A DNA stretch of 64,000 nt from Aquimarina algicola (GCF_006443095.1 NZ_VFWZ01000002.1:1364001-1428000), one strand, 5' to 3'; counted from the stretch's first letter, positions 45,311 through 54,908 are shown. Notes: generated by a model not told the origin, from the sequence alone. Translations and numbers: made by a program.

Positions 45311-47902
45311 CTAAAAAGAAGTTCGGAAAACGATATTTGGTGTGATGCCCAAAGACATTTGTCGTAATACGTCGAGTTCTATATTTTCTGTAACAGGATT
45401 TTCGTCTAGTCGGTAACTGATAGAAACCGGTACTCTACGATTGTACACATTGAGTATTGAAGCCCCGATATGTCCTTTCCACTTACCGGTAGCATCAAGA
45501 TTAAATTTGTAGGTAGCTGAAATATCCAAACGATGAAAATTATCTAATCGTTTTGCATTGACTTCTCCAAAAGCAATTTGATTGGTGTTGGTTAAATTTG
45601 CTGTAGTAAAAGGTGCTCCTGATCGCCATAACCAACCCAAAGATAACTCCCATTGATCTAATGTATAGGTATTAGAAATTCTAAAATTATGTGTGATATC
45701 ATTATTGCCGGGAAATGGGTTATTTTGTATTTCTGGAAATGTAAATTCGATATCATTAAAGGTGTATCCCAACCATGCTCTAAAGTTTTGAAACTTCTTT
45801 TTTAGTAAAACATCGACTCCTATAACTCTACTTTCTCCAGTAGATATGTTATTTGATACAGTATTAAAACCATTGGTTGCAGATGTAAGTCCATCTATTT
45901 TTCTATGATAGCCATCAATCTCAAAATTCCAACCGTTTTTAGAAAACAGAAACCCTCCGGAGAATTGAGTGCTTTCGAGTAAAGGGACCTCTTCTTTATT
46001 AGAATGGATCCATAAATTATTTTCTAATCTAAGCTGTGTGTTTTCAAATTCTATTAATTGACTGATGGGTTGATATCTTAGCTCTGCTGTTGCTTTTAAT
46101 CGTATTGCTTTAGAAATAGGGTATTCTATATTAGCACGTGGTTCTATATAAATATCATCTAAAACCGAATAATGAGAGGCTCTAACACCTAAATTAAGAA
46201 AGCTTTTGTTTTTTGCAGTAAATTTATAATTGGCATACAAAGCATTGGCATCATTGTTTACCCTTTCTGACTCATCTATTGGGTTTTCTAGTTGGCTTTC
46301 TCTAGTAATACGATAAAAAACTTCATTATGAGAGAACTGATATCCCAAGGTGAGTAGATTTTTTGAATTTAATTCATAAGAGATATTAGCGTCAACCCCA
46401 AAATCTCTTACCGTATTTCTTCGTACAGATTGTATTTCTATAAATAATTCTTCGCGTTCTGCAAATTGATAGTCCAAATCAAAATGAGAGTAATACGCTT
46501 TTAGGCTATGGTGAAAACGATTATTCTTTGTCCCTGTCCAAGAGAAGCTTATTCCTTCATTTTGTATTTCGAGATCATCTGTAATAGTATCTTCATCATC
46601 ACCCACAATAAACGCAAGGTCGTTGTGCGTAAAAATACTACTGATCATTATTTTATCATTTGGAGAAATATCCAAAATGAGTTTTGCGGTAACATCATAG
46701 AAGAAAAAATCATCACTAATGATATCAGTTTCGCTTTCATCCTCTTCGTCTATTTCACCAATTTCTTCTTCCTCTTCTTCTACAGGAGGAGGTTGATTAT
46801 TTTGTGTTTCTACTATTTTTGTGTTTTGAAAAACTTTTTGTGATAAAGCTTTATAAGTTGTGGTTTGAATAACATCTGTATATGACCTTCTTCCTGATAC
46901 AACCAGGCCTATTTTTTTTGAAATAGGAGTTTTAATGAATGCATCTGCATGAGTGCCATTAATACCAATACCTCCATTTGAAGTTTTAGGTACATTTTGA
47001 TCACTAGAGATATCTACTACTCCAGAGACTCTATCTCCATATTTTGGGTCAGCACCACCTCTATATACATTTGCAAAATCTGTTATATTGGGATTAAATA
47101 TAGAGATCATTCCAAAAAAATGGCCTGTATTATACATTTTGATATCATCCCACAAAATCAGATTTTGGTCAGAAGATCCTCCTCTTATCCTGAGTCCTGT
47201 AGCGGTCTCGTCCGGACTGGTAATCCCGGGAATAAGTTGTACACTTTGTAGGATATCAGGTTCACTCTGACCGGGTAGAATTCCTAAATCGTTATTTGAA
47301 ATCAAAAAAGACCCATCTACATTTTTATTAATACCAGTTGTAAGATATTCTACAATAAGTACTTCTTCTAGTGCTGTTGTCTCTAGTGATAATCCTATTT
47401 TGGGGCATTTTTTGTTCTTAAAAAATGTAGCAGGAACGGTTTTGTTTTTATATCCTACATATTGAATGGATATCTGGTTTTTTTCATCGATATCTCCGAG
47501 CTGAAAAAAGCCATCATCATTGGTAATTGTACCAGTTTTTTCGCTTTCGATTATAACTGATGCATAGGGCAGAGGAGCATTTGTAATTTCATCAAAAAGA
47601 TACCCGCATACTTCTACTTTGTTCTTGGGAGTGCTTACAATTACTTGACGATTAGAGATTTTTTTAAAATCGAGGTTTGTTAATGTTTTTAGGGTAAAAA
47701 GAACCTCATCTATAGGTGTATTATTGAGTGCTATAGTTATGATTTTATCTTTTACCACTTCATTACTAAAAGAAAATATGAGATTGTAAGATTCAGATAA
47801 CTCATTAAGAACCTCTTGCAAAGGAGCCTCTTTGTATTCTTTTTTGACTTGTGCTTGTAAGGCTATAGTGCAAAAAAGAAACAATACCAATACTTTTTTC
47901 AT
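45311..47902 (-). CDS. TonB-dependent receptor with STN and carboxypeptidase-like domains (FecA-type signalling receptor)
   Basis: Domains in order: signal peptide (FCTIALQAQ), secretin/TonB short N-terminal domain at about residues 20-92 (APLQEVLNELSESYNLIFSF), carboxypeptidase-like sandwich 97-175, plug at about 190-300 (LLVEYLTTG-like, LIPGITSPDETATGLRIRGG) and a 22-strand-type barrel ending RTSF. A strongly acidic segment at 375-392 (VEEEEEEIGEIDEEDESE) lies in an early extracellular loop. With the upstream FecR and ECF sigma genes it forms a cell-surface signalling set in which substrate binding relieves FecR control. The substrate is unknown. Confidence 0.93.
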   Translation of the reverse strand: MKKVLVLFLFCTIALQAQVKKEYKEAPLQEVLNELSESYNLIFSFSNEVVKDKIITIALNNTPIDEVLFTLKTLTNLDFKKISNRQVIVSTPKNKVEVCGYLFDEITNAPLPYASVIIESEKTGTITNDDGFFQLGDIDEKNQISIQYVGYKNKTVPATFFKNKKCPKIGLSLETTALEEVLIVEYLTTGINKNVDGSFLISNNDLGILPGQSEPDILQSVQLIPGITSPDETATGLRIRGGSSDQNLILWDDIKMYNTGHFFGMISIFNPNITDFANVYRGGADPKYGDRVSGVVDISSDQNVPKTSNGGIGINGTHADAFIKTPISKKIGLVVSGRRSYTDVIQTTTYKALSQKVFQNTKIVETQNNQPPPVEEEEEEIGEIDEEDESETDIISDDFFFYDVTAKLILDISPNDKIMISSIFTHNDLAFIVGDDEDTITDDLEIQNEGISFSWTGTKNNRFHHSLKAYYSHFDLDYQFAEREELFIEIQSVRRNTVRDFGVDANISYELNSKNLLTLGYQFSHNEVFYRITRESQLENPIDESERVNNDANALYANYKFTAKNKSFLNLGVRASHYSVLDDIYIEPRANIEYPISKAIRLKATAELRYQPISQLIEFENTQLRLENNLWIHSNKEEVPLLESTQFSGGFLFSKNGWNFEIDGYHRKIDGLTSATNGFNTVSNNISTGESRVIGVDVLLKKKFQNFRAWLGYTFNDIEFTFPEIQNNPFPGNNDITHNFRISNTYTLDQWELSLGWLWRSGAPFTTANLTNTNQIAFGEVNAKRLDNFHRLDISATYKFNLDATGKWKGHIGASILNVYNRRVPVSISYRLDENPVTENIELDVLRQMSLGITPNIVFRTSF

Positions 47903-48208
47903 TTCTTATTATTTATTCTAAAAACACCTATAAATTGTACTCTCTATGATGTATAATAAGATTGATCAAAAAATGTGACAAAAAAATCTGTCTTTTTTGA
48001 TCAATAGCTACATTTTTTGAAAATATATCTCAAAAAAATGATGTTAGAGTGTTTAAAATCAATAAGCTGCTTTATCGTATTTTCCCTTTTAAGTTTTAAA
48101 GCAATTACAGTTCTTTACTCGATAATCGAGATTTAAATACTCCAAGGCCTGCCTCGAAATTAAAAGTAAGTTTCCTTCGAATTCATGGTGGTCTTGCCCT
48201 GAAGTTCT
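47903..48208. other. Spacer between FecR and the TonB receptor, carrying a repeat element
   Basis: About 305 bp lies between the fecR stop and the receptor start on the minus strand. It holds copy 2 of the palindromic repeat (48114-48142) inside a segment bounded by 11-bp direct repeats AGTTCTTTACT at 48109-48119 and 48203-48213. The right-hand copy contains the fecR stop codon. No other gene is visible. Confidence 0.6.
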
Positions 48209-48213
48209 TTACT
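48109..48213. repeat. Copy 2 of the palindromic repeat within an element flanked by 11-bp direct repeats
   Basis: Positions 48114-48142 are identical to copy 1 (41943-41971) and hold CTCGATAATCGAG. The segment from 48109 to 48213 begins and ends with AGTTCTTTACT, which looks like a target-site duplication. Inside are the Cys-free, GC-richer words GCCTGCCTCGAAA and CTTGCCCTGAAG. It lies at the very end of fecR. Confidence 0.65.
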
Positions 48214-49114
48214 TAGGAGTTAGTACTATCATAGTGCCATTAATCACATATTCGATCCCCATAGGAACCAGAACAGATTCTAATGCCAAATCTAGGTTGT
48301 CATACCTAAACCCTCCTGTAAATAACTGATTTTGATCTATTTTGTCTCTTCTAAAACTTATATTGTATTGTCTTTCTAATTCATCCAAAACATTTATCAA
48401 AGGAGTACTTTCAAATATACTTTCGCCCTTTTTCCATAAAGGTTCGGGAGTGATAACCTTTTCTTCGATCAGCTTTTCTCCTTTCAAAGAAACACCTTCT
48501 CCTTTTTCAAGAATTTTTTGTACACTATCTTTTTGAGAAGATACTCTTACTTTACCCTCATAGCAGCCAACCTGAAATTCGTTTGATCTGTTTTTGACAT
48601 TAAATTGTGTACCTAATACTTCTACCTGACCAAGTTTTGTTACGACTTTAAAATTAGTTCCTGTAGTTACTTTGAAAAAAGCCTCTCCATCAAGTTCGAT
48701 TTCGCGATGTTGAGACCAGAAAAAACGAGTATGTGTTAACGAAGAAGAAGCATTAAGGTCTACAGTACTTCCGTCGGGTAATGTAATAGCTAATTGTTCG
48801 CCTATAGTAGTGGAATAGCTCACTGTATTGAAGAAAATACCGACAATTAAAACCACAGCAGCGGCAGCAGATACTGCATATAAAAGCGGTTTTAACCAAG
48901 TCACTTTTCCTTTTTTAGGTTGATCTAGCTTATCTAAAGTGGTTTGTAATGACTCTTTTAGATCAAAAGAAGGAGGGTTAAAAAACGTTAACCCCTCTAT
49001 GATCTTTCTATAATCTTCATATTCAGGAAGCCTTTTTAATTCTTCGAGATCTTCGGTAGAGAGTTCATTATTCAACCACTTTGCTAAATATGTATTTTCA
49101 TTTTCACTCAGCAT
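48209..49114 (-). CDS. FecR-family anti-sigma factor
   Basis: This 301-residue inner membrane protein has an N-terminal cytoplasmic sigma-binding part (NTYLAKWLNNELSTEDLEEL), one membrane helix at about 75-96 (AVSAAAAVVLIVGIFF), a FecR domain (TLPDGSTVDLNASSSLTH and FKVVTKLGQVEVLGTQFNVK) and a C-terminal DUF4974-type region (INVLDELERQYNISF). FecR relays a signal from the outer membrane receptor to its ECF sigma factor. It lies 78 bp downstream of that sigma gene on the same strand, and its stop codon lies within a direct repeat. Confidence 0.95.
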   Translation of the reverse strand: MLSENENTYLAKWLNNELSTEDLEELKRLPEYEDYRKIIEGLTFFNPPSFDLKESLQTTLDKLDQPKKGKVTWLKPLLYAVSAAAAVVLIVGIFFNTVSYSTTIGEQLAITLPDGSTVDLNASSSLTHTRFFWSQHREIELDGEAFFKVTTGTNFKVVTKLGQVEVLGTQFNVKNRSNEFQVGCYEGKVRVSSQKDSVQKILEKGEGVSLKGEKLIEEKVITPEPLWKKGESIFESTPLINVLDELERQYNISFRRDKIDQNQLFTGGFRYDNLDLALESVLVPMGIEYVINGTMIVLTPK

Positions 49115-49192
49115 ATGTTTTTATAAAATGTTATTAGATTTCTACAAAGAAACATTAATACAACAGGTAAAAAACCGTATACCCTACCTATA

Positions 49193-49711
49193 TTAAATAT
49201 TTTTAACAAGTTTTCTTAATTCTTTTAAAGCGTTATGCATTCTTTTTTCTACAGCTTTTACAGAAATACCAAGCATTTCGGCAATTTCTTTATAGGTCTT
49301 TTTATCAATTCGATTTAGTAAAAAAACTTCACGTTGTCCATCAGGAAGCTCGGCAATTGCCTTTTGTAAAGTATTCATGAATTCTTTTTCTTCCATAACA
49401 AAATCAGGAGTTTCAACATTTTTGTTACTACGCGGTATTTTTGAATATTCTAGTCTAACCTTATTATGAGCTACCTGATTAAGGAAAAGGTTGTTTGCTA
49501 CAGTACATAAAAAGCCTTTTGCTTTTTCAAAAAATACTTTTTTACAATTTTGCCAGAGTTTTATGAAGGCTTCTTGCATTAGATCTTCTGCCTGATCCTT
49601 ATCTCCACATTTATAATAGATAAAATTTCTGACAGATTCGGCATGTGTTTCAAAGATGTTGGTAAAAACCGGTCGATCACATACAGATTTTGAAGATAGC
49701 CCCATACACAA
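49193..49711 (-). CDS. ECF RNA polymerase sigma factor, FecI-type
   Basis: The 172-residue protein has region 2 (DQAEDLMQEAFIKLWQNCKK and FLCTVANNLFLNQVAHNK) and region 4 with a helix-turn-helix (LPDGQREVFLLNRIDKKTYK and EIAEMLGISVKAVEKRMHNA). These are the hallmarks of FecI-type extracytoplasmic function sigma factors of Bacteroidota. The ATG at 49711 gives MCMGLSSK; the internal ATG three codons later is an alternative. It heads a sigma-FecR-receptor set. Confidence 0.95.
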   Translation of the reverse strand: MCMGLSSKSVCDRPVFTNIFETHAESVRNFIYYKCGDKDQAEDLMQEAFIKLWQNCKKVFFEKAKGFLCTVANNLFLNQVAHNKVRLEYSKIPRSNKNVETPDFVMEEKEFMNTLQKAIAELPDGQREVFLLNRIDKKTYKEIAEMLGISVKAVEKRMHNALKELRKLVKNI

Positions 49712-50229
49712 GATTTTTTTCAGTTTACAATAGAATTAAAATCATCCCACTCGTTACTAGGTCAAAAATAAATCATTATGAAGTTCAAAACAAATATTGA
49801 TAAAAGTCTGGTTTTTATACAGATAGAGCTAATAAAGGCTTGTTTTTTAAAAATAAAAACACAAAAAAATAATTTTTAAGTAGGGTAAACAGAAGTTAGC
49901 CTGTTTATAACACAAACAAAAAATAGTAACTAACTAAAAACAATAACCACCATGCTAAGTATACAATCAATAATCAATACATAGACATAGGTTACAAAAA
50001 TTAAAGTTTGAAATGCAAGATGGATCCTACTGCTTTTTAAATCTTTTTCAACCGATCGAAACGAATGTTTCAGAGCATATATAAACCAAACATCACAAAA
50101 ATTTATGACCTAAATAAAGCTAGTCTTTGTATTTAAAAAACGGATAAAACAAAAGATTTGCTTTCAAAATTTCATTTGCCAAAAAGCAAGTGCAGGTCAG
50201 CTATTGCAAAAAAATTAAAATATCAAAAA
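49712..50229. other. Divergent intergenic region between the sigma gene and the beta-barrel gene
   Basis: About 520 bp without a supportable gene. A small inverted repeat GAAAC/GTTTC (50058-50071, loop GAAT) is the only structure seen. A longer version of the downstream frame could begin at 50158, but its first 24 residues look like non-coding sequence. No clear -33/-7 pair was found. Confidence 0.4.
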
Positions 50230-51366
50230 ATGAAAACAATCAACAAAATATCGATAATCATTATTTTCATAATAGGGACAATAGGATACTCACAAGAAAA
50301 AAGCAACTTTTCTATCGGCACATCTGCAGGATATGAATACAACTACTTCAGAAGCCCTGAAGAAGTACGTCGAGATGGGGTGCTGCATACAGGAAATGAT
50401 TTAATTTCGAGCAGTGTTTATCAGGATATAAGAGGTAATTATGGATATACAAATAAAATAGATAGAAGAAATAGAATTCGTTTGTCTGCAGGATCTTCTG
50501 CAAGGGTGTTTTATCAAAATTTAGAGGATAGCTATTGGAGAGCTGACCTAAGAGGAAGGTATGATCATAAACTAAACAAAAAAATGAGCTTATTAGCAGA
50601 AGCTAGATTTATCCGTATGGCAAGAAAAGGTCTCGGTGGTGATGAAGATGTGTTGGTAAATCCTTTGGGGTATCTGCAATATGGTTTTAGTGGGGGAATA
50701 GATATAGAGCCCGTAGAGCAGTTTCATATTACAGCTAATGTATTTTATAATTTTAGAAATTATGATTCTTTTGGTGATAGGGATTTACAGTATGATGAGT
50801 TTGGACTTAGAGCTTCTGCAGTTCATACTTTTGAAAACAGAGATCTAAAACATAGTATAGGAGTAGATGCTTATATAAAGAAAAGGTTGTATGATACTTT
50901 TGATGCCAGTGATGACCTTCCTAATGGGATTCGTAATTGGGATTATGCAAAAGCAACATTATTTTATGAGTTACCATTGAGCAAGAATTTTGAAGTAGAG
51001 CCTTCTTTTTCATATTATACTCGAGTGGATAATATAGAAGACAGATCAGGTTTTAATCAATATGGTCCTGGGATAAGCCTTAATTTTGATAATAGCATCA
51101 CCAAAATCAGTAGCTCTCTTTCTTATATGTCAAGAGTATTTTCTAGTAGAGAAGCAAGAGATAATGATGGTAGAATCGGAGAAAATATTAAAAACAATAC
51201 TGCAAATTTTGGATTAGATGCCTCTCATGAGATCAATGATAACTGGTCAATAACCGCAACTATATTTTCGAGAATAAGAACATCTAATAATACAGATATA
51301 GATAGAAGATCTTTTAGAGCGTTCAAGAATCAATATGCAGGAGTAGGGGTTTTGTGGCAGTTATAA
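50230..51366 (+). CDS. Outer membrane beta-barrel protein, unknown function
   Basis: ATG 50230 begins a clean signal peptide (ISIIIIFIIGTIGYSQ). The roughly 355-residue mature part alternates polar and hydrophobic residues with many aromatic-ended strands (GRYDHKLNKKMSLLAEARFI, AKATLFYELPLSKNFEVEPS, KNQYAGVGVLWQL), which indicates a beta-barrel. It is divergent from the ECF sigma gene, so it might belong to that regulon. No enzyme motif is visible. The gene overlaps the upstream part of the next frame but not its chosen start. Confidence 0.75.
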   Translation: MKTINKISIIIIFIIGTIGYSQEKSNFSIGTSAGYEYNYFRSPEEVRRDGVLHTGNDLISSSVYQDIRGNYGYTNKIDRRNRIRLSAGSSARVFYQNLEDSYWRADLRGRYDHKLNKKMSLLAEARFIRMARKGLGGDEDVLVNPLGYLQYGFSGGIDIEPVEQFHITANVFYNFRNYDSFGDRDLQYDEFGLRASAVHTFENRDLKHSIGVDAYIKKRLYDTFDASDDLPNGIRNWDYAKATLFYELPLSKNFEVEPSFSYYTRVDNIEDRSGFNQYGPGISLNFDNSITKISSSLSYMSRVFSSREARDNDGRIGENIKNNTANFGLDASHEINDNWSITATIFSRIRTSNNTDIDRRSFRAFKNQYAGVGVLWQL

Positions 51367-51406
51367 GTTTTAATCAAAAAATTAGTCTGTATCATAGGTT
51401 TAGCCG

Positions 51407-51415
51407 TAATTTTGC
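51407..51415 (+). promoter_or_regulatory. Candidate -7 promoter box
   Basis: TAATTTTGC fits TAnnTTTG and lies 25 bp upstream of the ATG at 51441. No obvious -33 partner is seen. Confidence 0.4.
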
Positions 51416-51440
51416 AAACAATAAATTTTGGACCAAAATT

Positions 51441-51797
51441 ATGGCTAGAGATCAAGAATTAAAAAAGCGTTGGGAAACATTGGTTGATAAACTTTCTAAC
51501 CAGTTTGCAGAGGGTGAAGATTTGGATCTGGATGGGATCATATATTTGATAGGAGTGCAGGAGTTAGGTCAGTTACATCGCAAATTTAAAAAAGATGAAA
51601 AGCTAGATTTAATGCATATTGCTATTTGTCGATTGTTAGAGCCTTATGGATATTATGAGTTTGATTATTATGATGAAGAGGGTTGGCCACACTATAAGAT
51701 AAAAGAAAAATTACCTAACCTTAAAGCAGGGGAACAGTCTGTATTGATGAAAGAAGCTATCGTAAATTATTTTTTAGCAAGTCAATATATCCATTAG
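51441..51797 (+). CDS. Small conserved-type acidic protein, unknown function
   Basis: The ATG at 51441 gives 118 residues (MARDQELKKRWETLVDKLSN); a longer frame from GTG 51354 would overlap the previous gene and the -7 box. The protein is soluble, with DLDLDGIIYLIGVQELGQLH and YGYYEFDYYDEEGWPHYKIK as its most distinctive parts. I have the impression of a conserved Bacteroidota family of unknown role. It precedes the CREST membrane protein by 54 bp. Confidence 0.7.
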   Translation: MARDQELKKRWETLVDKLSNQFAEGEDLDLDGIIYLIGVQELGQLHRKFKKDEKLDLMHIAICRLLEPYGYYEFDYYDEEGWPHYKIKEKLPNLKAGEQSVLMKEAIVNYFLASQYIH

Positions 51798-51851
51798 AGA
51801 TATAAGTAGTATTGTGTATATCATTTCTTATTTTTATAAGAAAAAAGAAAT

Positions 51852-52559
51852 ATGCTGGTTAATTTTGAAGAGGTTTTGAAACTTCCAAATGATACCGGAC
51901 CGATTTATAGAGAAACTTTTATGGGTCGATTACCGGTAGAACCATTCAATACCTTTAGTAATCTTATTTTCTTACTTATAATTTTATATTTCTCTATACG
52001 TGTATTCAAAAATATAAAACAACATGTCTTTTTAACGATTTGTATACCAATTCTTGCTATTGGTTTTGTTGGAGGCACAATGTATCATGGTACTCGTAGC
52101 CATGAAGCATGGTTATTTATGGATTGGGTGCCGATTATGATACTATGTATGGCTGCTGTCTTTTATTTTGTGTTTAAATTGTTTTCTAGTTGGTGGGCAA
52201 GAGCACTTTTTTTAATTATTATTTTTACAGTTTCTTTTACGGTTAGACAGTTACCAATCCCAAGCTATATAAGAATTTCTTTGGGATATGTGATTACAGC
52301 CGTTACCGTTTTGCTACCTATTTTTTTGTACCTAATCAAAACAAAAGGTTATAACAAGAAACTTATTCTATTGGCTGTACTTAGTTTTGTAATTGCTGTA
52401 AGTTTTAGAAGTTTGGATAAGATACTGGATACAGAAATTTTGTACATGGGTACGCATTGGCTTTGGCATCTTTTTGGGGGAATATCGGTTTTCTTTTTGA
52501 TGCAATACATATATCAAGATAACCAAGTTACTCATCAGGTTGATGTACCGAATCAATAG
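51852..52559 (+). CDS. CREST/ceramidase-superfamily membrane protein
   Basis: The 235-residue protein has seven predicted membrane helices and a short N-terminal tail. Conserved positions of the CREST (alkaline ceramidase/PAQR/Per1) hydrolases are visible: SN at 36-37, MYHGTRSHE with His79, MDWVP with Asp91, and THWLWHLFGG with His202 and His206. These would form a zinc site for amide or ester hydrolysis in the membrane. Flavobacteria make sphingolipid-like lipids and sulfonolipids, which are possible substrates, but this is an inference. It precedes pheS by 99 bp. Confidence 0.82.
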   Translation: MLVNFEEVLKLPNDTGPIYRETFMGRLPVEPFNTFSNLIFLLIILYFSIRVFKNIKQHVFLTICIPILAIGFVGGTMYHGTRSHEAWLFMDWVPIMILCMAAVFYFVFKLFSSWWARALFLIIIFTVSFTVRQLPIPSYIRISLGYVITAVTVLLPIFLYLIKTKGYNKKLILLAVLSFVIAVSFRSLDKILDTEILYMGTHWLWHLFGGISVFFLMQYIYQDNQVTHQVDVPNQ

Positions 52560-52658
52560 GGATTTTTTGAAGAAATTAATATTTAACTCAAAATGGTGAC
52601 AACAGGTATTCTATTAAGCTAAATTACGTAAATTTGCTTTCTTGTTAAGAGAATAGCG

Positions 52659-53678
52659 ATGATTGAAAAAATTAAAGAATATATAGAAGAGGTAGATACC
52701 TTTACCACAAATAATAAAGAAGATTTAGAAGCTTTTAGAATCAAATTTTCTGGAAAAAAAGGACTTATCAATGATTTCTTTGCAGAATTTAGAAATGTAG
52801 CAAACGATCAGAAAAAAGAGTATGGGCAAGCGATCAATGCCCTTAAAGTTGCTGCAGAAGAAAAAGTAAAGTCGCTTAAAGAAGATTTAGAATCCAAAGA
52901 AGAAGAAAAAGGAAAGTATGGTGATCTTACTCGTCCGTCTGAACCTATTGCTTTAGGCTCAAGGCATCCTATTTCTTTAGTCAAAAATCAAATTATAGAT
53001 ATTTTTTCTCGTATAGGTTTTAATGTTAGCGAGGGGCCGGAGATAGAAGATGACTGGCATAATTTTACAGCGTTGAATTTGCCAGAATATCACCCTGCCA
53101 GAGATATGCAGGATACTTTTTTTGTGCAAACTAATCCTGATATATTATTACGAACACATACTTCTTCGGTTCAAGTGAGATATATGGAGAATAATACTCC
53201 TCCTATAAGAACAATCTCTCCGGGAAGAGTGTATCGTAATGAGGCAATATCAGCTAGATCTCACTGTTTTTTTCATCAAGTAGAAGGATTATATATAGAT
53301 AAAGACGTATCGTTTGCGGATTTAAAACAAACATTGCAATATTTTACTACAGAAATGTTTGGTAAATCTAAGATCAGACTTAGACCTTCTTACTTTCCTT
53401 TCACAGAACCAAGTGCTGAGGTTGATGTGTATTGGGGATTAGAAACGGAAACTGATTATAAAATGACTAAAGGTACCGGTTGGTTAGAAATTATGGGATG
53501 TGGAATGGTCGATCCAAATGTATTGAAAAATTGCAATATTGATCCTCAAGAATATAGTGGGTTTGCTTTTGGAATGGGTATAGATCGTATTGCTTTATTA
53601 TTATATGGGATTTCTGACATCCGTATGTTGAGCGAAAATGATATGCGTTTTCTAGAACAATTTAAATCAGTACTATAA
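52659..53678 (+). CDS. pheS: Phenylalanyl-tRNA synthetase alpha subunit
   Basis: This class II synthetase charges tRNA-Phe as an alpha2-beta2 tetramer. The 339-residue protein has an N-terminal coiled coil (residues 1-85), the motif [41 protein letters not shown] and the motif 3 [18 protein letters not shown]. Start and length are normal. A TAAATTTGC box at 52629-52637 matches the -7 consensus. The beta subunit gene pheT is not in this window, as is usual when the two are unlinked. Confidence 0.97.
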   Translation: MIEKIKEYIEEVDTFTTNNKEDLEAFRIKFSGKKGLINDFFAEFRNVANDQKKEYGQAINALKVAAEEKVKSLKEDLESKEEEKGKYGDLTRPSEPIALGSRHPISLVKNQIIDIFSRIGFNVSEGPEIEDDWHNFTALNLPEYHPARDMQDTFFVQTNPDILLRTHTSSVQVRYMENNTPPIRTISPGRVYRNEAISARSHCFFHQVEGLYIDKDVSFADLKQTLQYFTTEMFGKSKIRLRPSYFPFTEPSAEVDVYWGLETETDYKMTKGTGWLEIMGCGMVDPNVLKNCNIDPQEYSGFAFGMGIDRIALLLYGISDIRMLSENDMRFLEQFKSVL

Positions 53679-53761
53679 TTTCTAAACACAAAATACCTTA
53701 ACTTATATTTTGTAGAAGAGTTTGCGAGATTTAGATCAGAAAATTTTTTCTAAAATAACGT

Positions 53762-54157
53762 ATGAAAAAGGATATTGAAATACCAGTAGTAGAAAATGTT
53801 TATATCGCTGTTGTAAAAGAGTGGAATGAAGACTTTCTTAGTAAAGACTGGAATTCATATATTATTAACGATAGAGATACCCCAATAGAAATGGTTTTGG
53901 TGGTTACAAAAGGGTATGACGAAGAAAGAAAAACCTCTTTATTACGACATGGTATTGGCACAATAGCAGCCAAATCTTCTGCCAAAATAGAAATGCTTCA
54001 AGAAGAATTGCTAAGCATGAATAATGAGTTTGCAGTTACTTTTTTTGCAGACAATAAATTGTACGATAAAAAATATATTTTTAGAAAAAATACCATAAAC
54101 GAAAATGCTTTTCAAGATTTGCCCGTTATGGATCAACGAGGTATACTAATGAAATAA
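53762..54157 (+). CDS. Hypothetical protein downstream of pheS
   Basis: A 131-residue soluble protein with the conserved-looking VVENVYIAVVKEWNEDFLSK, VLVVTKGYDEERKTSLLRHG and LPVMDQRGILMK. I recall this family being labelled as a phenylalanyl-tRNA synthetase subunit by neighbourhood only; it has no synthetase motif. Its function is unknown. It starts 83 bp after pheS on the same strand. Confidence 0.7.
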   Translation: MKKDIEIPVVENVYIAVVKEWNEDFLSKDWNSYIINDRDTPIEMVLVVTKGYDEERKTSLLRHGIGTIAAKSSAKIEMLQEELLSMNNEFAVTFFADNKLYDKKYIFRKNTINENAFQDLPVMDQRGILMK

Positions 54158-54369
54158 TATCAATACACCTTATTTTTCTTTTTAAAATGTAAGATTATCG
54201 TTTTTTGATGCTCAACTATTGATCCAAGAGCATATATCTTTATTCTATTCTAGTATAAATTTTATCGATTAAAAACATTTTTTGTCGATTAAATGCATTT
54301 TTAACATTAAAATTTTGTTAAATAGTGTGATTTTTCCGATTTTAGCACCTGTAATTGGAAATACAATAT

Positions 54370-54846
54370 ATGAAGAGATTTTTACCTGTTTATGTTGCTT
54401 TTTTTGCAGTGACATTACTAAGTGTATACTCTTGTGAAGGAAACAATGCTAAAACTTCTGAGAATACAATAGTAGGAACCTGGCAATTAAAACAACAATT
54501 TGTGAATAATGAAGACGGTAAGTCACTAGAAGAATTCCCCCTATCTTCATGTGAAAAAGGAACGACATTGCAAGTTTTGAAATGGGGAAGGTTTGTAGAG
54601 ACAAGCTATTATGACGGTTACGGTATTGGAGGAGAGTGTTTAAAAGATACCGAAGAGACTAAAGGAACATGGATTAAGGATAAGAATAAAACCTATAATT
54701 TTTTATACGACAAGAGTAATACAATAGCATTTAGTAGCTCAAAAGTTAGTATAGAAGATAATAATACATTGGTGATTACTATTACTTATGATGATCGTGA
54801 TCATGATTATGAATCAACGCTAAAATTCATATATACCAAAATTTAA
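54370..54846 (+). CDS. Lipocalin-like lipoprotein
   Basis: ATG 54370 gives a lipoprotein signal (VAFFAVTLLSVYSCEGNN, Cys at about 22), preferred to the TTG 15 bases upstream. The mature domain starts IVGTWQLKQQFVNN and has the alternating strands of a small lipocalin-like barrel, with Cys pairs near SSCEKG and ECLKDTEETKG. It is probably anchored in the periplasm. The ligand is unknown. A strong terminator follows. Confidence 0.78.
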   Translation: MKRFLPVYVAFFAVTLLSVYSCEGNNAKTSENTIVGTWQLKQQFVNNEDGKSLEEFPLSSCEKGTTLQVLKWGRFVETSYYDGYGIGGECLKDTEETKGTWIKDKNKTYNFLYDKSNTIAFSSSKVSIEDNNTLVITITYDDRDHDYESTLKFIYTKI

Positions 54847-54875
54847 TCTTTAGTTATTTATTAGTTAATTAATGA

Positions 54876-54908
54876 GGCCTGTATAAAAGTAATACAGGCC
54901 TTTTTTTT
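54876..54908 (+). terminator. Rho-independent terminator after the lipocalin-like gene
   Basis: GGCCTGTAT (54876-54884) pairs with ATACAGGCC (54892-54900) around AAAAGTA, then eight T. It follows the gene's stop by about 30 bp. The T-run also overlaps the stop region of a short minus-strand gene. Confidence 0.9.

Noticed and set aside
46508..46843. 111-codon open frame on the plus strand inside the TonB receptor
   Set aside because: It is antisense to a well-supported receptor and its translation is low-complexity Ile/Phe-rich with no domain.
53762..54157. Phenylalanyl-tRNA synthetase subunit
   Set aside because: It has none of the class II motifs; the label would rest only on its place after pheS.
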